Assembly: GCA_002839355.1 (NCBI GenBank)
Contig: PGXW01000011.1
Coordinates: 1 to 64,000, forward strand
DNA from: Spirochaetae bacterium HGW-Spirochaetae-2
Lineage (GTDB): Bacteria > Spirochaetota > Spirochaetia > Sphaerochaetales > Sphaerochaetaceae
Length of the DNA stretch: 64,000 bases
Direction: 5' to 3'
How positions within the stretch are numbered: the first letter of the stretch is position 1; the number at the start of each line of letters is the position of its first letter. The translations under genes were made by a program, and so were the position numbers. The notes below the pieces were generated by a model. It was not told where the DNA came from, made no database searches, and saw only the letters and a list, made by a program, of their open reading frames with translations. Of the stretch, positions 8,348 through 17,085 are shown in pieces.

Positions 8348-9630
8348 ACTATCGCATAGCGATCATTGAATTTCCCGGAACCAATTGCGAGCGGGAAACA
8401 GCCAGGGCAGTCCACCGTGCCGACATGGAACCTATACGCTTCAAATGGAACGACGACCCCGCCCTGCTGGCTTCCTGCGATGGATACGTCATAGGAGGAG
8501 GATTCTCCTACGAGGACAGGAGCCGCTCGGGCATAATCGCCGCACTCGATCCGATCATGAGAAGATTGCGCACCGAGGACAAGAAGGGAAAACCGATACT
8601 CGGCATATGCAACGGAGCCCAGATCCTGCTCGAATCGGGCATAATTCCCGGCTTGTCCGACCACCGGCCCGGCGGAGCACTGGCCCAGAACAAACAGTTT
8701 GTCGATGGAAAAATCGTTGGAACCGGGTTCTATAATGCATGGGTCCACGTACGGCTTTCCGAAGGCAGCGGTTCCCATGCATTTGTCCAGGGGCTTTCCA
8801 CCGATACCGTCATGAGAATTCCTGCGGCACATGCCGAGGGAAGGTTCGTGATTCCCCGCGATTTGCTGGAGCGCCTGTATGCCTCGGGGGCAACCATTTT
8901 CAGATACTGTGACGAAGCGGGCAACGAGAACCCCCAGTTCCCCTGCAATCCGAACGGCTCGGTGGACAATATCGCGGCTTTGGGAAATCTCCGGGGAAAT
9001 GCCCTGGGCATCATGCCGCACCCCGAACGGACCGGTGAAGGGGATTGCATGTTCGCTTCCATGCGCACCTACCTCTCCCAAGGATTGCACCACGAGAGCA
9101 TCGAATTGGACCTTCCACATGAAAAGGAAGTTTCGGGTGCCTATACTCCAGGGAGGACGTGTCGGGAATTGGTCATCTCCTCGATCATCACCGACAATAC
9201 GGCCGTCTCCGTTGAACAGGCACTGCGACAGCTCGGCTTCCCGGTTTCCATACGACGTGCCGTGCACTGGGAATTGGAAGTCGCACCCGATGCGACGGAA
9301 CGCCAGTTCGAACAGGATTTTGCTATCGCCTGCAAGAGCGGAGAATTGTACAACTCGAACAAGGAATACCCCTTGGAGGAACTTCCTTCGGCCGACCGCA
9401 CGATTTTGGTCCGCACCGAAGCTGAGGATGACTGCATCGGATTGCATGCCAAGCATGTATTGATGAATTGGTTCGGCTTGCCGTCCATCCAGGAGATACG
9501 CCATGGAATCCTCTGGATGATCACCGTGGATCCGGGTCACGGGACACAGGCCGAAGATGTGATCGAAGGGTGTTTGGGTACCAACATCTTCAACAACCCG
9601 TTCAGCCATAGGAGATACACATATGCATGA
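8344..9630 (+). CDS. purQ: PurQ glutaminase fused to two PurS-like domains
   Basis: Residues 1 to about 265 are PurQ, a class I glutamine amidotransferase: FPGTNCERE, the nucleophile in GICNGAQ (Cys89) and the GIMPHPER His/Glu pair (226, 228). The C-terminal 160 residues contain two PurS-like units. The second (about 351-428) reads VRTEAEDDCIGLHAKHVL, IRHGILWMITVD, NIFNNPFSHRRY; the first (about 275-343) has the same order and ends ACKSGELYNSNKEYP. PurS normally is a separate 80-residue protein that bridges PurQ and PurL. No separate purS exists here. GAGGGGG precedes the ATG, the 7 codons upstream are ignored, and the purC start overlaps its end by 8 nt. Confidence 0.88.
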   Translation: MNYRIAIIEFPGTNCERETARAVHRADMEPIRFKWNDDPALLASCDGYVIGGGFSYEDRSRSGIIAALDPIMRRLRTEDKKGKPILGICNGAQILLESGIIPGLSDHRPGGALAQNKQFVDGKIVGTGFYNAWVHVRLSEGSGSHAFVQGLSTDTVMRIPAAHAEGRFVIPRDLLERLYASGATIFRYCDEAGNENPQFPCNPNGSVDNIAALGNLRGNALGIMPHPERTGEGDCMFASMRTYLSQGLHHESIELDLPHEKEVSGAYTPGRTCRELVISSIITDNTAVSVEQALRQLGFPVSIRRAVHWELEVAPDATERQFEQDFAIACKSGELYNSNKEYPLEELPSADRTILVRTEAEDDCIGLHAKHVLMNWFGLPSIQEIRHGILWMITVDPGHGTQAEDVIEGCLGTNIFNNPFSHRRYTYA

Positions 9631-10636
9631 CATCTACAAGGAATACCGGGAACGCATTGCACTGCAACTCGCCCATACCATGCAGGAAACCGACCTCCCC
9701 TTGGAGGACAAGAAGGTCGGCAAGGTCCGCGATTCCTACCGTTGGGACGACGGACACCTGCTTTTGGTCACCACAGACAGGCAAAGCGCCTTCGATCGCG
9801 TACTGGCCGCTATCCCCTTCAAGGGGGCGGTGTTGAACTTGACCAGTGCATGGTGGTTCGGACAAACCGGACATATCGTGAAGAACCATCTGGTGTCGGT
9901 CCCCCACCCCAATGCATCGTTGGTGTTGTCCTGCAACGTATTCCCCATCGAAATGGTCGTACGGGGATATATCACCGGTACTACGGACACTTCGTTGTGG
10001 ACCCACTACGAGAACGGAGCGCGTACCTATTGTGGGAACGACTTGCCCGAAGGTCTGCGCAAGAACCAGAAACTCGAGCGACCGTTGCTGACGCCCACAA
10101 CGAAGGAGGCTGTACATGATCGGCCGATCAGTCCCGCAGAGATCGTTTCCGAGGGTTGGATGACCGAAGCCGATTGGAAAATCGTCTCCCAAAAAGCCTT
10201 GGAGCTGTTCGAGTTCGGACAGGAGCAGGCTGCGAAGAATGGACTCATACTGGTGGACACCAAATATGAATTCGGTAGGGACAGCGATGGGAATATCCGT
10301 ATCATCGATGAATTGCATACTCCCGATTCCAGCCGCTACTGGATCGCGGACACCTATGCCGACCGTTTCTCACGGGGCGAGGAGCCGGAAAATATCGACA
10401 AGGAGTTCCTGAGACTCTGGTTCAGGAAGGTGTGCGACCCGTACCACGACGAGGTCCTGCCGAAGGCACCACAGGAATTGGTGGTGGAACTATCGCTCCG
10501 CTATATCCGACTGTATGAGATGATCACTGGTCAACAGTTTCCGTTCGAAACAATCACGGATAGGGAAAAATCGTCCGCCGAGGAATTGGTGCGTACCGTG
10601 AACAGGTTGCGCACCCAAGGAAGCAGGGAGGAATAG
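9623..10636 (+). CDS. purC: SAICAR synthetase (PurC)
   Basis: PurC joins aspartate to CAIR with ATP. Motifs are GKVRDSYRWDDGHLLLVTTDRQSAFDR near the N-terminus, IEMVVRGYITGT, LVDTKYEFG and RIIDELHTPDSSRYW. At 337 residues it is longer than the 237-residue E. coli form and resembles the long type of fungi and some bacteria. It overlaps purQS by 8 nt and is followed 2 nt later by purE. Confidence 0.95.
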   Translation: MHDIYKEYRERIALQLAHTMQETDLPLEDKKVGKVRDSYRWDDGHLLLVTTDRQSAFDRVLAAIPFKGAVLNLTSAWWFGQTGHIVKNHLVSVPHPNASLVLSCNVFPIEMVVRGYITGTTDTSLWTHYENGARTYCGNDLPEGLRKNQKLERPLLTPTTKEAVHDRPISPAEIVSEGWMTEADWKIVSQKALELFEFGQEQAAKNGLILVDTKYEFGRDSDGNIRIIDELHTPDSSRYWIADTYADRFSRGEEPENIDKEFLRLWFRKVCDPYHDEVLPKAPQELVVELSLRYIRLYEMITGQQFPFETITDREKSSAEELVRTVNRLRTQGSREE

Positions 10637-10638
10637 GA

Positions 10639-11058
10639 ATGCATGCAATAATCATCATGGGCTCGGAATCCGACAGGAACCACGCCAATGCCATCGCTTC
10701 GGCAATGGAAGGCAGTGGAATCGCAGTACAGGTGCATGTCGCCTCCGCACACAAGCAACCGCTCGAAGTGTTGGATATCCTGAATCGGTACAGCAAGGAG
10801 CGCCAGGTAGTGTATATCACCATCGCAGGCAGGTCGAATGCCCTTTCCGGATTTGTAGCCGCCAACTGCAATTTTCCAGTCATAGCCTGTCCTCCCTTCG
10901 CGGATAAGATCGACATGCTGGTGAATATCCATTCCACATTGCAGATGCCCTCGCAAGTCCCTGTGCTCACCATTCTCGACCCCGCCAACGCAGCGTTGGC
11001 GGTACAGAGGATATTCGGCATGTGCAAAGCCCAGGAACACCAACCATGTGCGGAATAG
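10639..11058 (+). CDS. purE: AIR carboxylase, class II PurE
   Basis: PurE makes CAIR. This 139-residue protein has SAHKQPLEVL and AGRSNALSGFVA where class I mutases have SAHRTPD and AGGAAHLPG. Those residues mark the class II enzymes of animals and of Treponema denticola, which carboxylate AIR directly with CO2. No purK is present in the operon, in agreement. It lies between purC (2-nt gap) and purF (13-nt overlap). Confidence 0.92.
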   Translation: MHAIIIMGSESDRNHANAIASAMEGSGIAVQVHVASAHKQPLEVLDILNRYSKERQVVYITIAGRSNALSGFVAANCNFPVIACPPFADKIDMLVNIHSTLQMPSQVPVLTILDPANAALAVQRIFGMCKAQEHQPCAE

Positions 11059-12485
11059 TGGGGGTCATCGGCAGGACACCGGTCGCAATGCAACTGTATG
11101 ACAGCTTGATCCAACTGCAACATCGCGGTCAGGATGCGGCGGGAATCATAACATGCGACAGCAGGTTGCATTTCAAGACCGGAACGGGCTTTGTCCGCGA
11201 CATCTTCGAAGAACGGCATATCCGGCGCTTGCAGGGAACCATGGGTATCGGACACACTAGGTATCCGACCAGCGGCGACAAGGCCGGAAACGACGAAGTG
11301 CAACCGTTCTGGACCAGTGTGCCCAACGGAATCGCATTCGCACACAATGGAAATATCGTAAACCACAAGGAGCTCACGCACGAGGTGATCCAACACAGGA
11401 GACGGTATCTCAACACGACAAGCGATTCCGAGATGCTCATGCAACTGTTCTCTTCGGTTCTTGAGAAACGGTTGGACGGCTGTGAATCGCTCGCCCTGTC
11501 CGACGAGGAGTTCTTCTCGCACATCGAGAAATCGGTCAGCGAGGTGTTCACCCTCACCCGCGGGTCGATCTCGGCTGTCAGCATCATCAAAGACCGCGGA
11601 CTGGTGGCATTCAGGGACCCGCATGGCATCCGCCCGCTTGTGCTGGGTGAACGGATGGGAACCGACGGAGCCAAGGAGTATATCGTCGCAAGCGAGAACA
11701 CCATGTTCTATATGTTGGGGTACACGCTGGTCAGGGATATCCTTCCTGGAGAAGCTGTCTACATCACGCCACAGGGCAAGTTCTTTTCCAATCGGATCGT
11801 GACGGAAGCCTTCAATCCATGTATCTTCGAGTATGTGTATTTTTCCCGCCCCGATGCCATGATGAATTCCGTGAGTGTCTATAGGGCGAGATTGCGTATG
11901 GGACAAAACCTGGGAAAACGGTGGAAACAACTGTACGGGGATCTCAGACCGGATGTGATCATTCCCGCACCCTCGACCGCAAACACCATGGCCCTCGCGA
12001 TGGCGAAGGAATTGCAGACCAACTATTCGGACGGACTGTACAAGAATCCGTTCATCGGGCGGACCTTTATCATGCCCAACCAGGAGGAGCGGCGCCAATC
12101 GGTACGCTACAAGCTGGTGCCGCAACAGCTGGAAATCCGCAACAAGGTGGTCATGGTGGTGGACGACAGTATCGTTCGGGGAACCACCAGCAAGGAAATT
12201 GTCTCGATGATCCGGAATTTTGGCGCCAAGGAGATATACTTCATCAGTGCCTGCCCCCCTGTCATCCAACCCTGCTTCTACGGAATCGATATACCCACCA
12301 AGGAAGAATTGATCGCGGCGAACAACCCGATCGAAGATATCCGGACATTCCTGGGTGTCGATATCCTGCTGTTCCAGGAACTGGAGGATTTGATCGAGGC
12401 TGTGACTAGAAAGGGTGAACACCATATCGACGAACCGTGCCACGCATGCCTGGGTGGTCCCTATATCCAAGGAGTCCCCTCATGA
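11046..12485 (+). CDS. purF: Amidophosphoribosyltransferase (PurF)
   Basis: PurF is the first committed enzyme of purine synthesis, making phosphoribosylamine from PRPP and glutamine. The Ntn-hydrolase cysteine must follow the start Met, so ATG at 11046 (MCGIVGVIGR) is chosen over the earlier ATG at 11022; AGGA precedes it. The C-terminal half contains the PRPP loop VVMVVDDSIVRGTTSKEI. Length is 479 residues, as expected. The stop overlaps purDN by ATGA. Confidence 0.95.
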   Translation: MCGIVGVIGRTPVAMQLYDSLIQLQHRGQDAAGIITCDSRLHFKTGTGFVRDIFEERHIRRLQGTMGIGHTRYPTSGDKAGNDEVQPFWTSVPNGIAFAHNGNIVNHKELTHEVIQHRRRYLNTTSDSEMLMQLFSSVLEKRLDGCESLALSDEEFFSHIEKSVSEVFTLTRGSISAVSIIKDRGLVAFRDPHGIRPLVLGERMGTDGAKEYIVASENTMFYMLGYTLVRDILPGEAVYITPQGKFFSNRIVTEAFNPCIFEYVYFSRPDAMMNSVSVYRARLRMGQNLGKRWKQLYGDLRPDVIIPAPSTANTMALAMAKELQTNYSDGLYKNPFIGRTFIMPNQEERRQSVRYKLVPQQLEIRNKVVMVVDDSIVRGTTSKEIVSMIRNFGAKEIYFISACPPVIQPCFYGIDIPTKEELIAANNPIEDIRTFLGVDILLFQELEDLIEAVTRKGEHHIDEPCHACLGGPYIQGVPS

Positions 12486-14443
12486 AGCATCTTCTGTTGA
12501 TCGGTTCCGGTGCCCGGGAACATGCCATTGCCCAACAACTTGTCCGATCGCATGCGCCTCGAAGCATCCATTGTGCCGGCACGACCGACAATCCGGGTAT
12601 CGCCGGAATCTGCAGGGACAGCGGGGGAACCTATAGGAAAGGGTCTATCACGGATCCCAAGACGATGGTGGACCTTGCACAATCGATCGAGGCTTCCCTA
12701 GCGATCATCGGACCCGAAGCTCCGCTGGAAACCGGTGTCGCCGATGCGTTGAGAGCTGCTGGAATCCCCGTTGTCGGGCCGGACAAGGCACTTGCCCGTA
12801 TCGAGACGAGCAAGTCGTTTGCCCGGGAATTCCTCCAGGGCATCCTCCCCCGGGCTTGCCCCCGGTTCCATGTCGTCCACGATATCGATGAGGCGACAGT
12901 CCGGGTGCGGGACCTGCACGGTGCCTATGTGATAAAGGCGGACGGGCTGACAGGAGGCAAGGGAGTTCTGGTTGCGGGAGAACACCTGCATTCCGATGAG
13001 GAAGCGATCGCCTATTGCAGGAATCTGCTGAAGCCTGCAGCCGATGCTGTACAGCAACCGCGCTGTGTGATCGAGGAAAAGCTTGAAGGCGAGGAATTCT
13101 CCCTCATGACAGTCACCGATGGAAAGACCTTCCTGCATCTTCCTCCTGTCCAAGACCACAAGCGTGCGTTCGATGGCGATACGGGTCCGAATACCGGAGG
13201 CATGGGCAGTTACAGCGATCGGATGTCTTCATTGCCATTCCTCACCCCACAGGACCTCGAAACCGCCAAAAGCTACAACGAAACCGTCATCCGTGAATTG
13301 GAAGCGACTACCGGCTCTCCCTACCGTGGAATCCTGTATGGTGGATTCATGGCTACAGCCAGTGGAATCCAAATCATCGAGTACAATGCGCGATTCGGTG
13401 ATCCGGAATGCTTGAACCTCATGATGTTGATACGAAGCGATGTGTTGGAGATGTTCGAACGCACCGCAAACGGTACTTTGGACGGCTACACGTTGATCCT
13501 CTCCGAGGCTGCTTCAGTGTGCGTCTACCTGGTCCCGCAGTCCTACCCGATGGAGCAAACGAAAGGGGAACCGGTGCATATCGGTGCGCTTCCACAAGGG
13601 ATATCCGTATGCCTCGGCTCTGTCGACAAGAAGGGAAGCTCACTGGTCACCGCCGGTTCCAGGACGTTGGCCCTGGTCGCCTTGGGAGAGACAATCGGAG
13701 AAGCACGGGATCACGTAATGGGTGCAATCTCCTCAATCGGGGGAAAATTGCGGCATCGGACGGATATCGGCAGCAAACAGCTGGTGGAGAAGCGAATCAA
13801 GCATATGCGGCAGTTGCGCAAGGCACTTCGCATCGCGATTGTCGGGTCCACGAACGGTACCGACATGGAAGCCATAGTTGAACAGATCGAACGGGGAACA
13901 TTGCCCGCTTCCATAGAGTTGGTGCTTTCCGACCGCCAGGATGCCGGGATACTGCACAAGGCGCAACGCCATGGGATTCCGAACGCTTGGGTTGCCGGCA
14001 AGGGAGCGGCCCGGGATCGTGAGATAACGAGGCTATGTGAAGATGCAAAGGTCGAAACGATTGTACTTATAGGATATATGCGGATTCTCGGTGCAGAATT
14101 TTGCGGACGCTGGAACAATAGGGTTATGAATGTCCACCCGTCGTTGTTGCCTGAATTTGCCGGAACCAAGGATACCGACACGCACGCGTTGGCAATCGAG
14201 CGGATGCACAAGACGGGAAATGCCAAAACCGGATGTACAGTCCATTTGGTCACTTCGACGGTCGATACCGGCCCGATCCTCCTACAAAAAACCTGCCGGA
14301 TATCACCCGACGATACCCCCGAAACACTCAAGAAGCGTATTCAACAGCTGGAGGGGGTGGCGCTGTGCGAGTGTATTTCCAGGGCATATGAATGCCGGGG
14401 ATATCTTGATGGCTGTCAAGCCAGTTCGGAGGCGCCGATATAG
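12482..14443 (+). CDS. purD: Fused GAR synthetase-GAR transformylase (PurD-PurN)
   Basis: Residues 1 to about 440 are PurD (GARS, ATP-grasp): LLIGSGAREHAI, IIGPEAPLETGVADALRAAG, DGLTGGKGVLVA, EEFSLMTVTDGK, GPNTGGMGSYS, IEYNARFGDPE. From about residue 448 comes PurN, the formyl-THF-dependent transformylase: IAIVGSTNGTDMEAIVEQI, NVHPSLLPEF with the catalytic Asn and His, and STVDTGPILLQ with the catalytic Asp. Eukaryotes use GARS-AIRS-GART; a bacterial D-N fusion is unusual. The start ATG overlaps purF; upstream in-frame codons lie in purF. Its 3' end overlaps the convergent EAL gene by 28 bp. Confidence 0.92.
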   Translation: MKHLLLIGSGAREHAIAQQLVRSHAPRSIHCAGTTDNPGIAGICRDSGGTYRKGSITDPKTMVDLAQSIEASLAIIGPEAPLETGVADALRAAGIPVVGPDKALARIETSKSFAREFLQGILPRACPRFHVVHDIDEATVRVRDLHGAYVIKADGLTGGKGVLVAGEHLHSDEEAIAYCRNLLKPAADAVQQPRCVIEEKLEGEEFSLMTVTDGKTFLHLPPVQDHKRAFDGDTGPNTGGMGSYSDRMSSLPFLTPQDLETAKSYNETVIRELEATTGSPYRGILYGGFMATASGIQIIEYNARFGDPECLNLMMLIRSDVLEMFERTANGTLDGYTLILSEAASVCVYLVPQSYPMEQTKGEPVHIGALPQGISVCLGSVDKKGSSLVTAGSRTLALVALGETIGEARDHVMGAISSIGGKLRHRTDIGSKQLVEKRIKHMRQLRKALRIAIVGSTNGTDMEAIVEQIERGTLPASIELVLSDRQDAGILHKAQRHGIPNAWVAGKGAARDREITRLCEDAKVETIVLIGYMRILGAEFCGRWNNRVMNVHPSLLPEFAGTKDTDTHALAIERMHKTGNAKTGCTVHLVTSTVDTGPILLQKTCRISPDDTPETLKKRIQQLEGVALCECISRAYECRGYLDGCQASSEAPI

Positions 14444-15903
14444 GCATCCAGATACAACCCTTCACGATACTTTTGCATGAAGTTCCTGAAATCGGACAAG
14501 GGAATGGGAGGGGTGAAATAGTTGCCCTGCAAGTATGCGGCACCGAGTTCCTTCGCCGCATCGAGCTGCATCCGCGATTCGATCCCCTTCGCCAATGTCT
14601 CGATTTGAAGATGCTGGGCCATGTCCATGAGCGAGTCGAATATCCGTGGTCCCTGATGGTCGGAACTCCAATTCTTGACTCCATACAGGGAAAAGTTCAA
14701 CTTGATGATATCGAAATTGTTCTGGAAAAAGGCCTTGAGGTCGAAAGCCTCCTCGTCGAATGCATCGAGTGCGATGCGGAAACCTTTCGTACGCAAGGCA
14801 CTGATTGAATCGCTCACCTCGGGATCGCTGAGAATCGTATCCTTGATATCGAACTCGATATGCTCCGGATGCAATTCATACTGTGCAACCCAATCGCACA
14901 ACCGCTCGACCGAACCTTTGGTCAAACTCACCGCACTCACGTTTATTACTACCCTGAATCCATAGGGGACGAGACCTTCGTCCTTCAGTTCCTTCACGGC
15001 CGCAAATGTCTTCCTGATGATCGTCGTATCGATCGTGCTGATACGGTGCATCTCATAAGCCAGATCCTTGAAGACCTGCGCACTGAGTATCCTGAAACCA
15101 CCCAATTGCCAGCGGGCAAGGCTCTCCAATCCGACGACCCGAAATGAATTGGGATCGACTATCGGCTGGAAAAAGGGGTTGAATTCCTGTTCCCAATGCT
15201 TTTTCAAAAATCCGACCTTGCACTCCTCGATGTCGAATTTTCTCGCACGGATGGATTCGTCGGCAACGAGGAACTGTTCTTTTTCCTCTTGTGCCGATTT
15301 CATGGTGAAATAGGCCAACTCCAACAACTCTTCGATCCTTCCCACCCGATAACGGATTCCCGAAGCTGCACACCCGATCGATATTTCGACCAGTTGCATT
15401 GCCCGCTCATCGTACGAAGAGATGATATTCTGTATCTGCTCGGAAATATGATGGGCCACCTTCCGTTGGTACTGGGTCTTTTGCGTGTCTTCAATGCTTT
15501 GGGCAGAAGGGAATTCCTTCAGCACGACAAATTGATCACGTGAAATCCGACGTACGTGTGCACAACCGAAATAGTTCTGCATCTCAGAGAGTATATTCTG
15601 GTACAAGTCGTCCAGGTTCTCATGGTCCAAGACAGAATGGAACAATCCTTTCGGAGATGACTCCACAAAAATGCAGAACAACGACTCCATCTCATCTTCG
15701 TTGGCGACCAACCATTTCCGAATTGATTTGGAGAGGGCAAACGGTGTTTCCCCATCCTCCTGGAAATAGGCCATCACCATACAAAAAAACAGGAGGGTCG
15801 CGGTGGTAACGACAATGATGGATGCAGATTGCCAGAGTCCGAACACTAGCAGCATGAGACAAGCAATTCCAAACTTCAGCCAAACTCTCCTGCAATTTTT
15901 CAT
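14416..15903 (-). CDS. Membrane protein with degenerate GGDEF and EAL domains
   Basis: Two hydrophobic segments (about residues 6-46) precede a diverged GGDEF region in which the active loop reads ISRDQF instead of GGDEF, and a C-terminal EAL domain. In the EAL domain the signature is ESLARW, the Asp-Asp pair has become DAFD, the KID motif is KLN and the AEGVE loop is AKGIE. Several metal ligands are therefore missing, so neither cyclase nor phosphodiesterase activity is expected; c-di-GMP binding or a structural role is possible. GAGGAG lies 7 nt before ATG 15903, giving 495 residues. It lies downstream of the three mreB genes on the same strand. Confidence 0.85.
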   Translation of the reverse strand: MKNCRRVWLKFGIACLMLLVFGLWQSASIIVVTTATLLFFCMVMAYFQEDGETPFALSKSIRKWLVANEDEMESLFCIFVESSPKGLFHSVLDHENLDDLYQNILSEMQNYFGCAHVRRISRDQFVVLKEFPSAQSIEDTQKTQYQRKVAHHISEQIQNIISSYDERAMQLVEISIGCAASGIRYRVGRIEELLELAYFTMKSAQEEKEQFLVADESIRARKFDIEECKVGFLKKHWEQEFNPFFQPIVDPNSFRVVGLESLARWQLGGFRILSAQVFKDLAYEMHRISTIDTTIIRKTFAAVKELKDEGLVPYGFRVVINVSAVSLTKGSVERLCDWVAQYELHPEHIEFDIKDTILSDPEVSDSISALRTKGFRIALDAFDEEAFDLKAFFQNNFDIIKLNFSLYGVKNWSSDHQGPRIFDSLMDMAQHLQIETLAKGIESRMQLDAAKELGAAYLQGNYFTPPIPLSDFRNFMQKYREGLYLDAYIGASELA

Positions 15904-16026
15904 TCCACCACTCCTCGAAACCATCCAACAAGACACAGGTGATTCAAAGCCGAACCCTCCATTCCCACCATAACCTGTATAGGGGAATGAAGGATCCGAA
16001 CAATATCGTCAAGAGACAGCAGAAGA

Positions 16027-17073
16027 TCAATCTGTAGGTTTCACAAAATAGCTGCCTCTATTCTTCAACAAAAGTTTCGTGCCGTCGACCACCGCGGTCA
16101 AAGGACGTCGCGAAATATAGAAATCCATTCCGATCCGCTTGTGCAGGAACTCGTCCACACCATCGATCAACGCACCACCGCCACTGATATAGATTCCGTT
16201 AACTATGATATCCGCGGACAACTCGGCCGGTGTATTCTGCAATACTTTCAGAACCATGGTCGCGATCGATTCGAATGGAGTTGCCAGGACATTCCTGATC
16301 TCGTTCTCGTTCACCATGATCTTCCTTGGCAATCCGGAGACCACGTCGCGGCCATTGGCATAGGTCTGGCGTGGATTTTCGATCTTCTCACGCAAGGAGC
16401 CTATTTCCATCTTGATCCGCTCGGCCGTCTTCTTTCCGATCAGCAATCCATGGACATACTGCATGTGGTTCATGATCTCGTTGTCGAAATAATTTCCAGC
16501 GATGCGGTTCGACTCGGAAACCACGATATCACCAAGTGACAGGACTCCGATATCCGTCGAGCCGCCACCGATATCGATCATCATGGACCCATTGCTGCTG
16601 AAGATGTCCAGACCCGATCCGATCGCACCAGCCTTCACTTCCTGCTCGATGAATATATCCTTGACCCCCAGCTTGGTTCCCAGTGCCATGAAGGCATCCC
16701 GTTCCAATTGTGTGACCTCCGAGGGACAACAGAGCAACAGGGTGGACAGCGAGATGTCGATATTGATGTTCTCCACCTTCTGCAAGGATATCTCTATCAA
16801 TTTCTTGGTCGCATCGATATCCGAGATGACTCCTTGGTTCAAAGGACTCACAATCTTGATTCCATGGTGCCCCTTGCCAATCATGTTCGCGGCCATCTGG
16901 CCGGTTGCGATCACTTCGTTCGTCTCGTAATCGAATGCGATTACCGAAGGCTCGTTGGTGATGATTCCCTCGCCTTCCACATAAACCAGGATATTTGCGG
17001 TTCCAAGATCGATACCGATATTCTTCCCCGCAGCAGTCTTAGCCTTCTCTTGTTTGCCAATTGTCAACGCCAT
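16027..17073 (-). CDS. MreB-like bacterial actin, third gene of the tandem set
   Basis: Actin-fold motifs are IGIDLGTANILVYV (phosphate 1), MMIDIGGGSTDIGVLS (phosphate 2) and IYISGGGALIDGVDEF (adenosine). In canonical MreB the catalytic-loop motif is IEEPMAAAIG; here it is IEQEVKAGAIG, so the proline is replaced by glutamate. At 348 residues it is full length. TAGGAGG lies 8 nt before the ATG, 12 bp after the preceding mreB. No mreC, mreD, rodA or PBP gene adjoins it, unlike the usual mre cluster. Expected to form membrane-associated filaments. Confidence 0.9.
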   Translation of the reverse strand: MALTIGKQEKAKTAAGKNIGIDLGTANILVYVEGEGIITNEPSVIAFDYETNEVIATGQMAANMIGKGHHGIKIVSPLNQGVISDIDATKKLIEISLQKVENINIDISLSTLLLCCPSEVTQLERDAFMALGTKLGVKDIFIEQEVKAGAIGSGLDIFSSNGSMMIDIGGGSTDIGVLSLGDIVVSESNRIAGNYFDNEIMNHMQYVHGLLIGKKTAERIKMEIGSLREKIENPRQTYANGRDVVSGLPRKIMVNENEIRNVLATPFESIATMVLKVLQNTPAELSADIIVNGIYISGGGALIDGVDEFLHKRIGMDFYISRRPLTAVVDGTKLLLKNRGSYFVKPTD

Positions 17074-17085
17074 GATGCAAGCCTC

